This document shows, one piece after another, positions 34,926 through 42,893 of a stretch of 64,000 bases of DNA; within the stretch, counting starts at the first letter, position 1; each line of letters starts with the position of its first letter. The position numbers and the translations under genes were made by a program. The stretch lies in NCBI RefSeq assembly GCF_026017845.1, contig NZ_CP100416.1, positions 3,615,719-3,679,718 of the forward strand. Direction: 5' to 3'. The notes below the pieces were generated by a model that was not told the origin of the DNA, ran no database searches, and saw nothing but the letters and a program-made list of their open reading frames with translations. This stretch comes from Amycolatopsis mediterranei. GTDB taxonomy: Bacteria > Actinomycetota > Actinomycetes > Mycobacteriales > Pseudonocardiaceae.

Positions 34926-35849
34926 TCATTCCTTCCGGGAGACAGCCGAGGTTCGGAGCAAACTGGCGGTGACCGCCGTCGCGAGGATCGCGCCGACCAC
35001 GCCCAGCGAGAGCACCGTCGGGATCTTCCAGACGTCCAGCAGCAGCATCTTCACGCCCACCCAGACCAGCACCAGCGCCAAGCCGAGCTTCAGGTACACG
35101 AACCGGTGCATCACGTCGGCGAGCAGGAAGTACATCGCCCGCAGCCCGAGGACCGCGAAGGCGTTCGACGTGAACACCAGGAACGGTTCCTGGGTGACGG
35201 CGAAGATCGCCGGGATCGAGTCGACCGCGAAGACGACGTCGGTGACCTCGATCAGCACCAGGACCGCCAGCAGCGGCGTGGCCACCCAGCGGCCGGCCTG
35301 CCGGACCAGGAACTTCCCGCCGTGGTCGCCGTCGGTGGAGGGGACGATCCGGCGGAACGCCCGCAGCACCACGTTCTGCTCGTAGTCGACCGTCTCGTCC
35401 CGGTGCAGCGCCATCCGCACGCCGGTGATGACCAGGAAAGCGCCGAACACGTAAAGGATCCAGGCGAAGCTCGCGATCAGCACCGAGCCCGCGGCGATGA
35501 ACACCGCCCGGAACACCAGGGCACCCACCACGCCGTAGAACAGGATGCGGTGCTGGTATTCGCGGGGGACGGCGAAGTAGCCGAAGATGATCGCGAACAC
35601 GAAGACGTTGTCGACCGCCAGGGACTTCTCGATGACGTAGCCGGCGAAGTACTGGCCCGCGAACTCCGCGCCCCAGACCCACCAGACCACGGCGCCGAAG
35701 GCGAGCCCGAGCACCACCCACGCGCCGGACCACGCCAGCGCCGACCGGACGCCGACGACGGGGGTTTTGCGGTGGGCGGCCAGGTCGATGGCGAGCATGG
35801 CCAGGATCACGCCGAGCACGGCGGCCCAGGCCCAGATCGGGACGGTCAC
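34926..35849 (-). CDS. TerC/Alx-family manganese (tellurium-resistance-like) transporter
   Basis: A 307-aa membrane protein with about nine helices. KSLAVDNVFVFAIIFGYFAVP and EVTDVVFAVDSIPAIFAVTQEPFLVFTSN are the two conserved acidic repeats of TerC/Alx/YkoY, with the Asp/Glu residues believed to bind metal. GTG 35849 has GGAGGAG at six bases; that site is sequestered in the leader hairpin. The family exports Mn2+, and the gene is preceded by a yybP-ykoY element. A lipoprotein gene follows 3 bp after the stop. Confidence 0.92.
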   Translation of the reverse strand: MTVPIWAWAAVLGVILAMLAIDLAAHRKTPVVGVRSALAWSGAWVVLGLAFGAVVWWVWGAEFAGQYFAGYVIEKSLAVDNVFVFAIIFGYFAVPREYQHRILFYGVVGALVFRAVFIAAGSVLIASFAWILYVFGAFLVITGVRMALHRDETVDYEQNVVLRAFRRIVPSTDGDHGGKFLVRQAGRWVATPLLAVLVLIEVTDVVFAVDSIPAIFAVTQEPFLVFTSNAFAVLGLRAMYFLLADVMHRFVYLKLGLALVLVWVGVKMLLLDVWKIPTVLSLGVVGAILATAVTASLLRTSAVSRKE

Positions 35850-35857
35850 GAGACACT

Positions 35858-35973
35858 CCTCCGGTTCGGTGACGAACCGGAGGTCTCCCCGGTCACCTGA
35901 CGGTGACGCCGGCACCGGGCTGCTCCGGGGCAGCCGGATTGACGATGCCGGACCGGGCGGGTACTCCCCTCCG
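35858..35973 (-). ncRNA. yybP-ykoY (Mn2+) riboswitch upstream of terC
   Basis: On the minus strand the leader contains the L1 signature GGAGGGGAGTA and the L3-side CCGGGGAGACC. P1 pairs CGGAGG (35973-35968) with CCTCCG (35883-35878). The same CCTCCG also starts an 11-bp hairpin, CCTCCGGTTCG (35883-35873) with CGAACCGGAGG (35868-35858), whose 3' arm contains the terC Shine-Dalgarno. The two pairings exclude each other, so metal-stabilised P1 would free the ribosome site: a translational ON switch. Confidence 0.8.
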
Positions 35974-35980
35974 CTCCTCC

Positions 35981-36009
35981 AGAATGACGAACTGCACTTC
36001 GTCTGTCAA
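35981..36009 (-). promoter_or_regulatory. Candidate promoter for the terC riboswitch transcript
   Basis: TTGACA (36009-36004) and CATTCT (35986-35981) are separated by exactly 17 bp. The predicted start falls about 7 bp before the P1 5' strand, which fits an aptamer beginning right at the transcript 5' end. Confidence 0.55.
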
Positions 36010-36033
36010 GTTCGGACGTCTACTGTGGCCGGT

Positions 36034-36324
36034 ATGGCTTCGTGGACGTTCCTCAGCAACCACGCGCACGTCCTGCTCTGCGTGGCCGCGGATCCCGACC
36101 GGACGCTGCACGACATCGCCGTGCGGGTGGGGATCACCGAACGCGGGGTGCAGCTGATCCTCGCGGACCTGATCGCCGAGGGCTACCTCGAGCGCGAGCG
36201 CGTCGGACGGCGCAACCACTACAAGATCCACCCGGAAGGCCGGCTGCGCCACCCGCTGGAGGCGCACCACCGGGTGGCCGACCTGGTCGCGGCGCTCGGC
36301 GTCGAACCCGCGGCGCCGGCGTAA
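36034..36324 (+). CDS. Small winged-helix transcriptional regulator
   Basis: A 96-aa single-domain winged helix (MarR/ArsR-like). HVLLCVAADPDRTLHDIAVRVGITERGVQLILADL forms the helix-turn-helix, and GYLERERVGRRNHYKIHPEG the wing. No metal-binding Cys are present. ATG 36034 is divergent from terC (184 bp between starts) and lies 24 bp from the terC -35 element on the other strand. Convergent with the GH13 gene, 5 bp apart. Confidence 0.8.
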   Translation: MASWTFLSNHAHVLLCVAADPDRTLHDIAVRVGITERGVQLILADLIAEGYLERERVGRRNHYKIHPEGRLRHPLEAHHRVADLVAALGVEPAAPA

Positions 36325-36329
36325 CAGCC

Positions 36330-37970
36330 TCAGGACACCAGCCAGACCGCGGAATCGCCCGCCACGCGACCGGATCCGTCGCTGCCGAGTACGACCTCGC
36401 CCCAGCCCGCCGGGGCGGCGAACGGCGTGCTGCCGGTGTTGACCACGCACACCAGCTTTCCGCGCCGGAACGCCGAAACCGCGTCGTCGCCGGTGTCCAG
36501 CCACTCCACCGGGCCCGGTTCGCCCAGCCGGAATTCCCGCCGGGCCCGAACGGCGCGGCGGTACAGCTGCAGCATCGAGGTGTCGTCCTTCTCCTGCACG
36601 TCCACCGCGTACCGGCCGAACCACGGCGGCTGCGGCAACCACGGCACGCCCGTGCCGAACCCGAACGCCGGGGCGTCCGCGGCCCACGGCAGCGGGACCC
36701 GGCAGCCGTCGCGGCCCTTCTCCACGCCGCCGGTCCGGTGGAACACCGGGTCTTGGCGGGCTTCGCCGGGGAGGTCCTGGACCTCCGGCAAGCCGAGTTC
36801 TTCGCCCTGGTACAGGAACACCGAGCCGGGCAGGGCCAGCACCAACAGCAGCGCCGCCCGGGCCCGGCGCTCGCCGAGCTCGGTGTCGACTTCGCCGCGG
36901 GGCCGCATCAGGGCCGCGAAGGCGTCGTTGCTCGCCGGGGCGGGCTCGGGGCGGACGATGCCGTAGCGCGTGACCGCCCGGTGGACGTCGTGGTTGGCCA
37001 GCGTCCACGCCGCCGGGGCGCCGTGCGCCGCCGTGCGGGCCGTGGCGCGCTCGATGGCCCCGCGCAGGGCGCGCGCCTCCCACGGCTGGACGAGCAGGTC
37101 GAACGAGAACGCCTGGTGCAGCTCGTCCGGGCGCAGGTAGCGGTCCAGGTCGGCCGGGTCCGGCACCCAGACCTCCCCGACCAGCAGCAGGTCCCGGTCG
37201 GGCCCGTAGCCGGCCGCGAGCGCGTGCCACCGCCGGAAGATGTCGTGCACCTCCGGCCGGTTCCAGCTGTAGGCGTTGTAGCCACCGCCGGCCGGGTCCC
37301 AGTCGCGCAGGGCGGCGTCCTTGATCAGGCCGTGGCAGACGTCGATGCGGAAGCCGTCCACGCCGCGGTCGAACCAGAACCGCAGGACGTCGTCGAAGTA
37401 GGCCAGGACTTCCGGGTTGCGCCAGTCGAAGTCCGGCTGCTCGCGGGTGAACAGGTGCAGGTACCACTGCCCCGGCGTGCCGTCGGGTTCGGTGACCCGG
37501 GTCCACGCGGAACCGCCGAAGACCGACTGCCAGTTGTTGGGCGGCTCGTCACCCCGGCCGTCGCGGAAGACGAACCGCGCGCGCTCGGGGGAGCCGGGGC
37601 CGGCGGCCAGCGCCGCGGCGAACCAGGGGTGGCGCTCCGAGCAGTGGTTGGGCACGAGGTCCATCAGGATCCGCAGGCCGCGGCCGTGCGCCTCGGCGAC
37701 CAGGCGGTCGAACGTCTCGAGGCTGCCGTACTCCGGGTTGACGCCGTGGTAGTCGGCGATGTCGTAGCCGTGGTCCGCCTGCGGCGAGGGGTAGCAGGGG
37801 TTCAGCCAGATGGCGTCCGCGCCGAGCCCGGCGATGTGGCCGAGCCGCCGGATCACCCCGCCGAGGTCACCGACGCCGTCGCCGTCGCTGTCGGCGAACG
37901 AGCGGACGTAGAGCTGGTAGACCACCGCGTCGTCCCAGAACGAGCGCGGGCGGGAGGAAGTCGAAGACAC
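36330..37970 (-). CDS. GH13 alpha-glucosidase
   Basis: A 546-aa glycoside hydrolase of family 13 (oligo-1,6-glucosidase/alpha-glucosidase type). Conserved regions: DLVPNHCSE (I), GFRIDVCHG with nucleophile Asp (II), LLVGEVW with acid/base Glu (III) and LANHDVHR with transition-state Asp (IV); QPDFDWRNPEV is typical of the subfamily. No signal peptide, so cytoplasmic. GTG 37970 has GGAG immediately before it and no better start exists. It lies 60 bp after the DUF2264 gene on the same strand and probably ends the sugar-utilisation operon. Confidence 0.92.
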   Translation of the reverse strand: MSSTSSRPRSFWDDAVVYQLYVRSFADSDGDGVGDLGGVIRRLGHIAGLGADAIWLNPCYPSPQADHGYDIADYHGVNPEYGSLETFDRLVAEAHGRGLRILMDLVPNHCSERHPWFAAALAAGPGSPERARFVFRDGRGDEPPNNWQSVFGGSAWTRVTEPDGTPGQWYLHLFTREQPDFDWRNPEVLAYFDDVLRFWFDRGVDGFRIDVCHGLIKDAALRDWDPAGGGYNAYSWNRPEVHDIFRRWHALAAGYGPDRDLLLVGEVWVPDPADLDRYLRPDELHQAFSFDLLVQPWEARALRGAIERATARTAAHGAPAAWTLANHDVHRAVTRYGIVRPEPAPASNDAFAALMRPRGEVDTELGERRARAALLLVLALPGSVFLYQGEELGLPEVQDLPGEARQDPVFHRTGGVEKGRDGCRVPLPWAADAPAFGFGTGVPWLPQPPWFGRYAVDVQEKDDTSMLQLYRRAVRARREFRLGEPGPVEWLDTGDDAVSAFRRGKLVCVVNTGSTPFAAPAGWGEVVLGSDGSGRVAGDSAVWLVS

Positions 37971-38030
37971 CTCCGGATCTTCGCACGCGCTATGCCCCGG
38001 CCCCGGCCCCGACCGGGGCGCGCGAGGTCT

Positions 38031-40040
38031 TCAGGACGGTGCCGCGGGCAAGGGGACTTCGGCGGTGACGCCATCAGGCCAGGTGAGGGTGACGTGGTGG
38101 CCGTCCGCGGCGACCGCCAGGGACGGGTCGGCGTCATCCGGGCCGCCGCGGTCCAGGACCACGACCGCGGCGAACACGGCGCCCGGCTCCGGCGGCCCTT
38201 CGGTCGCGACGAAGGGGATCGCGGTCCACTCGCCCAGGGGCGAGGTGCCGGCCTCGACCGCCACGGCCGCCGTGGTGAAGCCGCGCAGGTTTCGCAGCGT
38301 CGAGCGAAGCTCGGGGGTTTCGGCGGTGGCGGTGACCTCCGGGCCGCACCGGGCTCCCGGCTCGGCACCGGTCCGGGTCACCGGCCGCGTCGCGCCCGAG
38401 ACCGGCCACCCGCTCAGCCGCAGCGCAGTGAATGACTCATTCCTGGCGTCAGACGCCAGGAATGAGTCATTCACTGCATTCGGGCGCGAACGGACCGCAT
38501 CGTCGAGGCGCGCGAGCCTGACTTCGACGCCCTGCCGCACCACGGAAGCCACCGTCAGCACCGGGCCCGGCACCACCGGCCCGCTGCGGCCGGAGCCGTG
38601 GTCGGGGGAGTCGTCGCCGGTCGTGTCGACCCAGCGGACCCGCCCTTGGGACGCGGCCGCCAGCACCCCGCCCGGCAGTTCGATCGCGTAGCACGTCGAA
38701 AACCCCGCGCGGTGGCTTGCCCGGCCGTCCGCGTCGAGCACGTACACCGCGTTGTCGGGTGAAGAAGTGAGCGGGAACGTCGCCGTCGAATAGCCGAGCC
38801 GGGCGTAGAGCGGCGAGTCGGCGCGCGGGTCGCCCGGGCGCGCGTGGTCCGTGCCGTGGTTGACCACCAGCGCGATGCCGTCGCGACGCCGTCCCGAAAC
38901 CAGCCAGCCGGGCGCGGCGACGACGCGGGCGACGTCCCCCGTCTCGATCGGCAGCGGCTCCTCGACGTCCGTCCACACGGGATGGTGCGGGGGCAGCGCC
39001 AGCCCCAGCAGGCCCTTGGCCGCCCAGTACGGCGACCCGGGCCCGGAGTACGCCTGGCGCATCGCGGGCCAGGCGTGGTGCCAGCCGAGGCCGAGCAGGC
39101 CGTCGGGCGCGCTCCGGTCGGCGAAGTGCCGCACCATCCCGCCGGCCACCCGCCGGGTCAGGCCCGGGGCCAGCCCGGACGTCCCGGTGAACGCGCCGAC
39201 CCAGAACGGCGCCGCGGCCGCGAAGCGGTAGACCAGGCTGCGGCCTTGCAGCAGCGGCGAGCCGTCGCTGCCCACCAGCCGCACGGCGTCGTCGAGGTAG
39301 TCCCGCAGGTCCGCCGCCCACCGGTGCCGCAGCGGGCCGGGGCACAGGGTGCCGGTGACGTCGAACAGGTGCGTCCACAGCAACGGGTACAGGTGCAGGG
39401 CCCAGCCCGTGTAGTGGTCGTAGGCGCGCTCGTCGCCGTCGCTGAGCCAGCCGCCCGGCCGCCGCAGCGACGCGTGCACGGCGAGGTCCTCCTCGACGTC
39501 CGCCGCCGACCACGGCCCGCCCACCTCACGCAGGAACGACTCCACCACGATCCGGAACCACACCCAGTTGATCGGCGGGTAGGGCTGCCCGATCACGGTC
39601 GCGAGCCAGACGACGACCCGGTCGCGGACGGCGTCGTCGAGCCGGTCCCACAGCCACGGCCGGGTCAGCTGCAGCACCAGCGCGATCGACGCGGCCTCCA
39701 CCTTGGCCTGGCCGAGCTCGTCGGGGCGCGGCCAGGCCTCGGGTGACGCAGGATCGGTGCCGGCGGCCAGGCCGCGCGCGTAGTGCTCGAGGTACCCGCC
39801 CGGATCCGCGCCGTTCTCCCCGGCGACGCGGAAGCCCGCGATGAGGAACGTCCGGGCGAACCCTTCGAGGCCGTCCGAGACACGGCCGTTGCGGCTGGCC
39901 GGGCCGGGCAGGTCGAGCCGCGCGCCCGCCGGCGAGCGGTACTCCCCGGCCGCCGCGAGCAGCCGGTCCGCGTACGCCGCCCAGTGCTCGCGGGCCCAGC
40001 CGGTGTACGGCGAGAGCCGCCGGTCTTCGACGGCGGTCAT
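38031..40040 (-). CDS. DUF2264 protein with an in-frame palindromic insertion
   Basis: A 669-aa protein matching DUF2264: an N-terminal (alpha/alpha)-barrel part (WAREHWAAYADRLL, GFARTFLIAGFR, WLATVIGQPYPPINWVWFRIVVE, YDHYTGWALHLYPLLW) and a C-terminal beta part. Some DUF2264 proteins have been placed in a uronidase glycoside-hydrolase family (GH154, from memory). Residues about 522-539 (VNDSFLASDARNESFTAL) are encoded by a perfect 53-bp palindrome and look foreign to the domain. ATG 40040 overlaps the dehydrogenase stop (ATGA). Probably acts on sugars imported by the adjacent ABC transporter. Confidence 0.82.
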   Translation of the reverse strand: MTAVEDRRLSPYTGWAREHWAAYADRLLAAAGEYRSPAGARLDLPGPASRNGRVSDGLEGFARTFLIAGFRVAGENGADPGGYLEHYARGLAAGTDPASPEAWPRPDELGQAKVEAASIALVLQLTRPWLWDRLDDAVRDRVVVWLATVIGQPYPPINWVWFRIVVESFLREVGGPWSAADVEEDLAVHASLRRPGGWLSDGDERAYDHYTGWALHLYPLLWTHLFDVTGTLCPGPLRHRWAADLRDYLDDAVRLVGSDGSPLLQGRSLVYRFAAAAPFWVGAFTGTSGLAPGLTRRVAGGMVRHFADRSAPDGLLGLGWHHAWPAMRQAYSGPGSPYWAAKGLLGLALPPHHPVWTDVEEPLPIETGDVARVVAAPGWLVSGRRRDGIALVVNHGTDHARPGDPRADSPLYARLGYSTATFPLTSSPDNAVYVLDADGRASHRAGFSTCYAIELPGGVLAAASQGRVRWVDTTGDDSPDHGSGRSGPVVPGPVLTVASVVRQGVEVRLARLDDAVRSRPNAVNDSFLASDARNESFTALRLSGWPVSGATRPVTRTGAEPGARCGPEVTATAETPELRSTLRNLRGFTTAAVAVEAGTSPLGEWTAIPFVATEGPPEPGAVFAAVVVLDRGGPDDADPSLAVAADGHHVTLTWPDGVTAEVPLPAAPS
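38425..38477. repeat. Perfect 53-bp palindromic element inside a coding sequence
   Basis: 26-bp arms (outer GCAGTGAATGACTCATTC, inner CTGGCGTC) flank a single central A; the arms are perfectly complementary. It keeps the reading frame of the DUF2264 gene and, being self-complementary, encodes VNDSFLASDARNESF on both strands. The 45-bp core recurs at 58542-58590. Confidence 0.9.
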
Positions 40041-41050
40041 GCCTGCACGGCCAGGGAATGCCGGGTCACCGGGGCCCGGGGCGGCAGGCCCGCGGCGTAG
40101 CGCTCCAGCTCGCCGAGCGCCTCGGCGCTCATCCGGCGGGTCTCCGAACCCAGCGAGCCCGCGATGTGCGGCGTCAGCACCACGTTGGGCAGGTCGTAGA
40201 GCGGGGAGCCGGCCGGCAGCGGCTCGGGCTCGGTGACGTCGAGGACGGCGTGCAGGCCGTCGGTGGCGCAGGCGTGTTCGAGGGCCGCGGTGTCGACGAG
40301 CGCACCCCGGGCGGTGTTGATCAGCACCGCGCCGGGCGGCAGGGCGGCCAGCTCGGCCGCCCCGATCATGTGCCGGGTCTCCGGCAGCGACGGCGCGTGC
40401 AGGCTCAGCACGTCCGCCTGGGGCAGGGCTTCCGCCAGCGGTGCGGGCTCGGCCCCGGCCGCCCGGATCTCGCTCGCACCGGCGACCGGGTCGACGACGA
40501 GCACCCGAGCCAGGTCCAGCTGCCGCAGCAGCGCGGCGACCCGGCGCCCGACGCGGGAGAAGCCGACCAGCACCACCGTCCGGTCGCGGCCGGACAGTTC
40601 GCCCCGCTGCTCGCGGTAGCTCCAGTCCTCGCGGAACTTCCGGGCGTCGGCGGCCAGGAACGGCACCTTCTTGAACGCCCACAGGATCGCGCCCAACGTG
40701 TACTGGGCGACGGGCTCGGCGTTGGCGTCGGCGGCCGTGGTGACCAGCAGCCCGCGGTCGAAGACGGCCGCGCCGACGTGGTCGCGGACGCTGCCGGCGG
40801 CGTGCAGCACCGCCCGCAGGTGCGGCGCGGCCCGCAGGACCGCGCCGTCGAGCGGGGGACAGCCCCACGACGTGATCAGCACCTCCACCTCGGCCAGCCG
40901 CGCGCGCACCGGCGCCGAGGCGAGCTCGTCGGCGCACAGCGGCTCGCCCAGCCGGGCGGTGGCGCGCAGCCGGGCCAGTTCCGCGGCGCCGAACTGCAGG
41001 TCCATCGTGTCCCGCGCCATCACCAGCAGGGTCTCGGGGCGGCGGGTCAC
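40037..41050 (-). CDS. D-2-hydroxyacid dehydrogenase (NAD-binding)
   Basis: A 337-aa dehydrogenase. VLVGFSRVGRRVAALL is the nucleotide-binding Rossmann turn, VLVVDP the acidic end of strand 2, DVLSLHAPSLPETRHMI, NTARGALVDTAAL (catalytic Arg) and DVTEPEPLPAGSPLY / TPHIAGSLGSE (Glu and catalytic His) complete the family signature. GTG 41050 makes a GTGA overlap with the permease stop and gives the usual RPETLLVM entry. It probably oxidises or reduces a sugar-acid catabolite from the locus. Fourth gene of the operon. Confidence 0.9.
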   Translation of the reverse strand: MTRRPETLLVMARDTMDLQFGAAELARLRATARLGEPLCADELASAPVRARLAEVEVLITSWGCPPLDGAVLRAAPHLRAVLHAAGSVRDHVGAAVFDRGLLVTTAADANAEPVAQYTLGAILWAFKKVPFLAADARKFREDWSYREQRGELSGRDRTVVLVGFSRVGRRVAALLRQLDLARVLVVDPVAGASEIRAAGAEPAPLAEALPQADVLSLHAPSLPETRHMIGAAELAALPPGAVLINTARGALVDTAALEHACATDGLHAVLDVTEPEPLPAGSPLYDLPNVVLTPHIAGSLGSETRRMSAEALGELERYAAGLPPRAPVTRHSLAVQA

Positions 41051-41964
41051 TTGACGCTGCCCGCCGCCAGCCCGGACCGCCATTGCCGGTGCAGCAGGAC
41101 GAACGCGACGACCAGCGGCAGCACGGCCAGCAGGGAGCCGGTGATGACGAGCGGGTTGTACTGCGGGAACTGGGTGACGCGCGTGCTCCACTGGTACAGC
41201 CCGAGGCTCATCGGGAACAGCTTCGGGTCGGTGAGCATCACCAGCGGCAGGAAGAAGTTGTTCCAGATCCCCACGAACTGGAACAGGAAGATGGTGACCA
41301 GGCCGGGCCGCATCATCGGCAGCGCGATGGTGAAGAACGTCCGCAGCTCGCCCGCGCCGTCGGTCCGGGCGGCTTCGAGCACCTCGCCGGGCACCGCGGC
41401 TTCGGCGTAGACGCGGGCCAGGTAGACGCCGAAGGGGTTGGTGAGCAAGGGGATGAACACCGCCCAGAACGTGCCGACGACCTCAAGCTGCGAGGCCAGC
41501 AGGTACAGCGGCAGGGCCAGCGCGGTGGTCGGCACGAGGACCCCGGTCAACGTCACCGCGAAGAGCGCGCGGCGGCCGGGGAAGTCGAGCTTCGCGATCG
41601 CGTAGCCGCAGGCGGCGCAGATCAGCGAGCCGAGCACCGCGCCGAGGCCCGCGTAGAGCAGCGAGTTGCGGATCCAGGCGAGGAAGACGCCGTTCTCCTG
41701 GGTGAACAGCGCGCCGAGGTTGGCGCCGAGGCTGAACTGCCCGAACTCGAACGCCCCGGTCGTGGAGAAGTCGCCGACCGACTTGGTGGCCGAGGTAACC
41801 AGCCAGACCAGCGGCAGCACCGCGTACAGCGCGGCCAGCACCAGCAGGACGTGCACGACCGTGCGGGACGTCCACCCCGAACCTGCTGTCCGGGGGTTCC
41901 GGGTGGCGGAGCCCCCGGCCCGAGGCGATACCTCGGATTTCGCAGCGGCAGGGGACAGGGTCAC
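41047..41964 (-). CDS. ABC sugar transporter permease (MalG type)
   Basis: A 305-aa permease with six helices. VLAALYAVLPLVWLVTSATKS is TM1, and EAARTDGAGELRTFFTIALPMMRPG is the EAA loop that contacts the ATPase. GTG 41964 overlaps the preceding permease stop (GTGA) and has GGAGG upstream. It pairs with the MalF-type permease. No ATPase gene is nearby, so a shared MsiK-like ATPase elsewhere is expected, as for other actinobacterial CUT1 systems. Confidence 0.92.
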   Translation of the reverse strand: MTLSPAAAKSEVSPRAGGSATRNPRTAGSGWTSRTVVHVLLVLAALYAVLPLVWLVTSATKSVGDFSTTGAFEFGQFSLGANLGALFTQENGVFLAWIRNSLLYAGLGAVLGSLICAACGYAIAKLDFPGRRALFAVTLTGVLVPTTALALPLYLLASQLEVVGTFWAVFIPLLTNPFGVYLARVYAEAAVPGEVLEAARTDGAGELRTFFTIALPMMRPGLVTIFLFQFVGIWNNFFLPLVMLTDPKLFPMSLGLYQWSTRVTQFPQYNPLVITGSLLAVLPLVVAFVLLHRQWRSGLAAGSVK

Positions 41965-42893
41965 CGGGACCTCCGGGCGGACAGGCGCATGACCAATGCG
42001 GAAAGCAGGGCGGACACCAGCGCGAGCAGGACGGACGCGGCGGCGGCGCGGCCGTAGTCGTTCGCGATGAAGGCGGCTTCGTACACGTAGAGACTCGGGG
42101 ACCAGGTGCTCGTCACCGAACCGGTGAACCCGCGCAGCACCAGGGGTTCGGTGAACAGCTGCAGGGACCCGATGACCGTGAACACGAGGGCGACGAACAT
42201 CGTCGGCCGGATCATCGGGACCTTGACCGACCAGGCCGTCCGGAAGCCCCCGGCGCCGTCGGCGCGCGCGGCTTCGAGGACGTCACGCGGGACGGCCTGC
42301 AGCGCGGTGTAGAAGATGATCATGTTGTAGCCGACCCACTGCCAGGTCGCGATGTTGACGATCGAGGGCAGGATGCCGGTCTTGCCCAGCGGGTCGAACG
42401 GCAGCAGCGCGGTCAGCCCGGAGTTCGGGCTGTAGAGGTACGCCCAGATGAGCCCGGTGATCACGGTCGGCACCGCGTAGGGCAGGAAGACCGCCAGAGA
42501 CCAGACCCGCTTGAGCCGCACGACGGCGGAGTCGATGAGCAGGGCGAGCAGGAGGGCCAGGCCGAGCATGATCGGGATGTGGATCAGAACGAACAGCGCC
42601 ACGTTGCCGAGGCTTGCGTGGAACGCGCTGTCGGTGAGCACGTCGACGTAGTTGCCGAGCGCCACGAACGCCTGTGTCGGACCGGAGAAACCCAAGCCGG
42701 ACAAGCGATCGGTGAACAAGCTGAGGTAGAGCGCGTACCCGATCGGGACGAGCACGGTGGCCGTCAGCAGGATCGCGAACGGGGCCGCCAGCACGAGGCC
42801 GGCGCGCCCGCGGCCACGGCGGCCCTGCGCCGTGGCACCGGGACGGGCGGGCGCCGGCACGCTCGCGGCGCGTTCGGGGGTGAGGACGGTCAT
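41961..42893 (-). CDS. ABC sugar transporter permease (MalF type)
   Basis: A 310-aa permease. TM1 AGLVLAAPFAILLTATVLVPIGYALYLSL, SLAVFLPYAVPTVITGLIWAYLYSPNSGL, and EAA loop EAARADGAGGFRTAWSVKVPMIRP are characteristic of CUT1 importers. ATG 42893 overlaps the solute-binding protein stop (ATGA), coupling expression. The partner permease follows with a GTGA overlap. The imported compound is likely an oligosaccharide processed by the DUF2264, GH13 and heparinase-like enzymes. Confidence 0.92.
   Translation of the reverse strand: MTVLTPERAASVPAPARPGATAQGRRGRGRAGLVLAAPFAILLTATVLVPIGYALYLSLFTDRLSGLGFSGPTQAFVALGNYVDVLTDSAFHASLGNVALFVLIHIPIMLGLALLLALLIDSAVVRLKRVWSLAVFLPYAVPTVITGLIWAYLYSPNSGLTALLPFDPLGKTGILPSIVNIATWQWVGYNMIIFYTALQAVPRDVLEAARADGAGGFRTAWSVKVPMIRPTMFVALVFTVIGSLQLFTEPLVLRGFTGSVTSTWSPSLYVYEAAFIANDYGRAAAASVLLALVSALLSALVMRLSARRSR

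Noticed and set aside
38425..38477. A rho-independent terminator
   Set aside because: The palindrome is inside a continuous reading frame with well-conserved domain on both sides, and it recurs elsewhere, so a mobile repeat is more likely.
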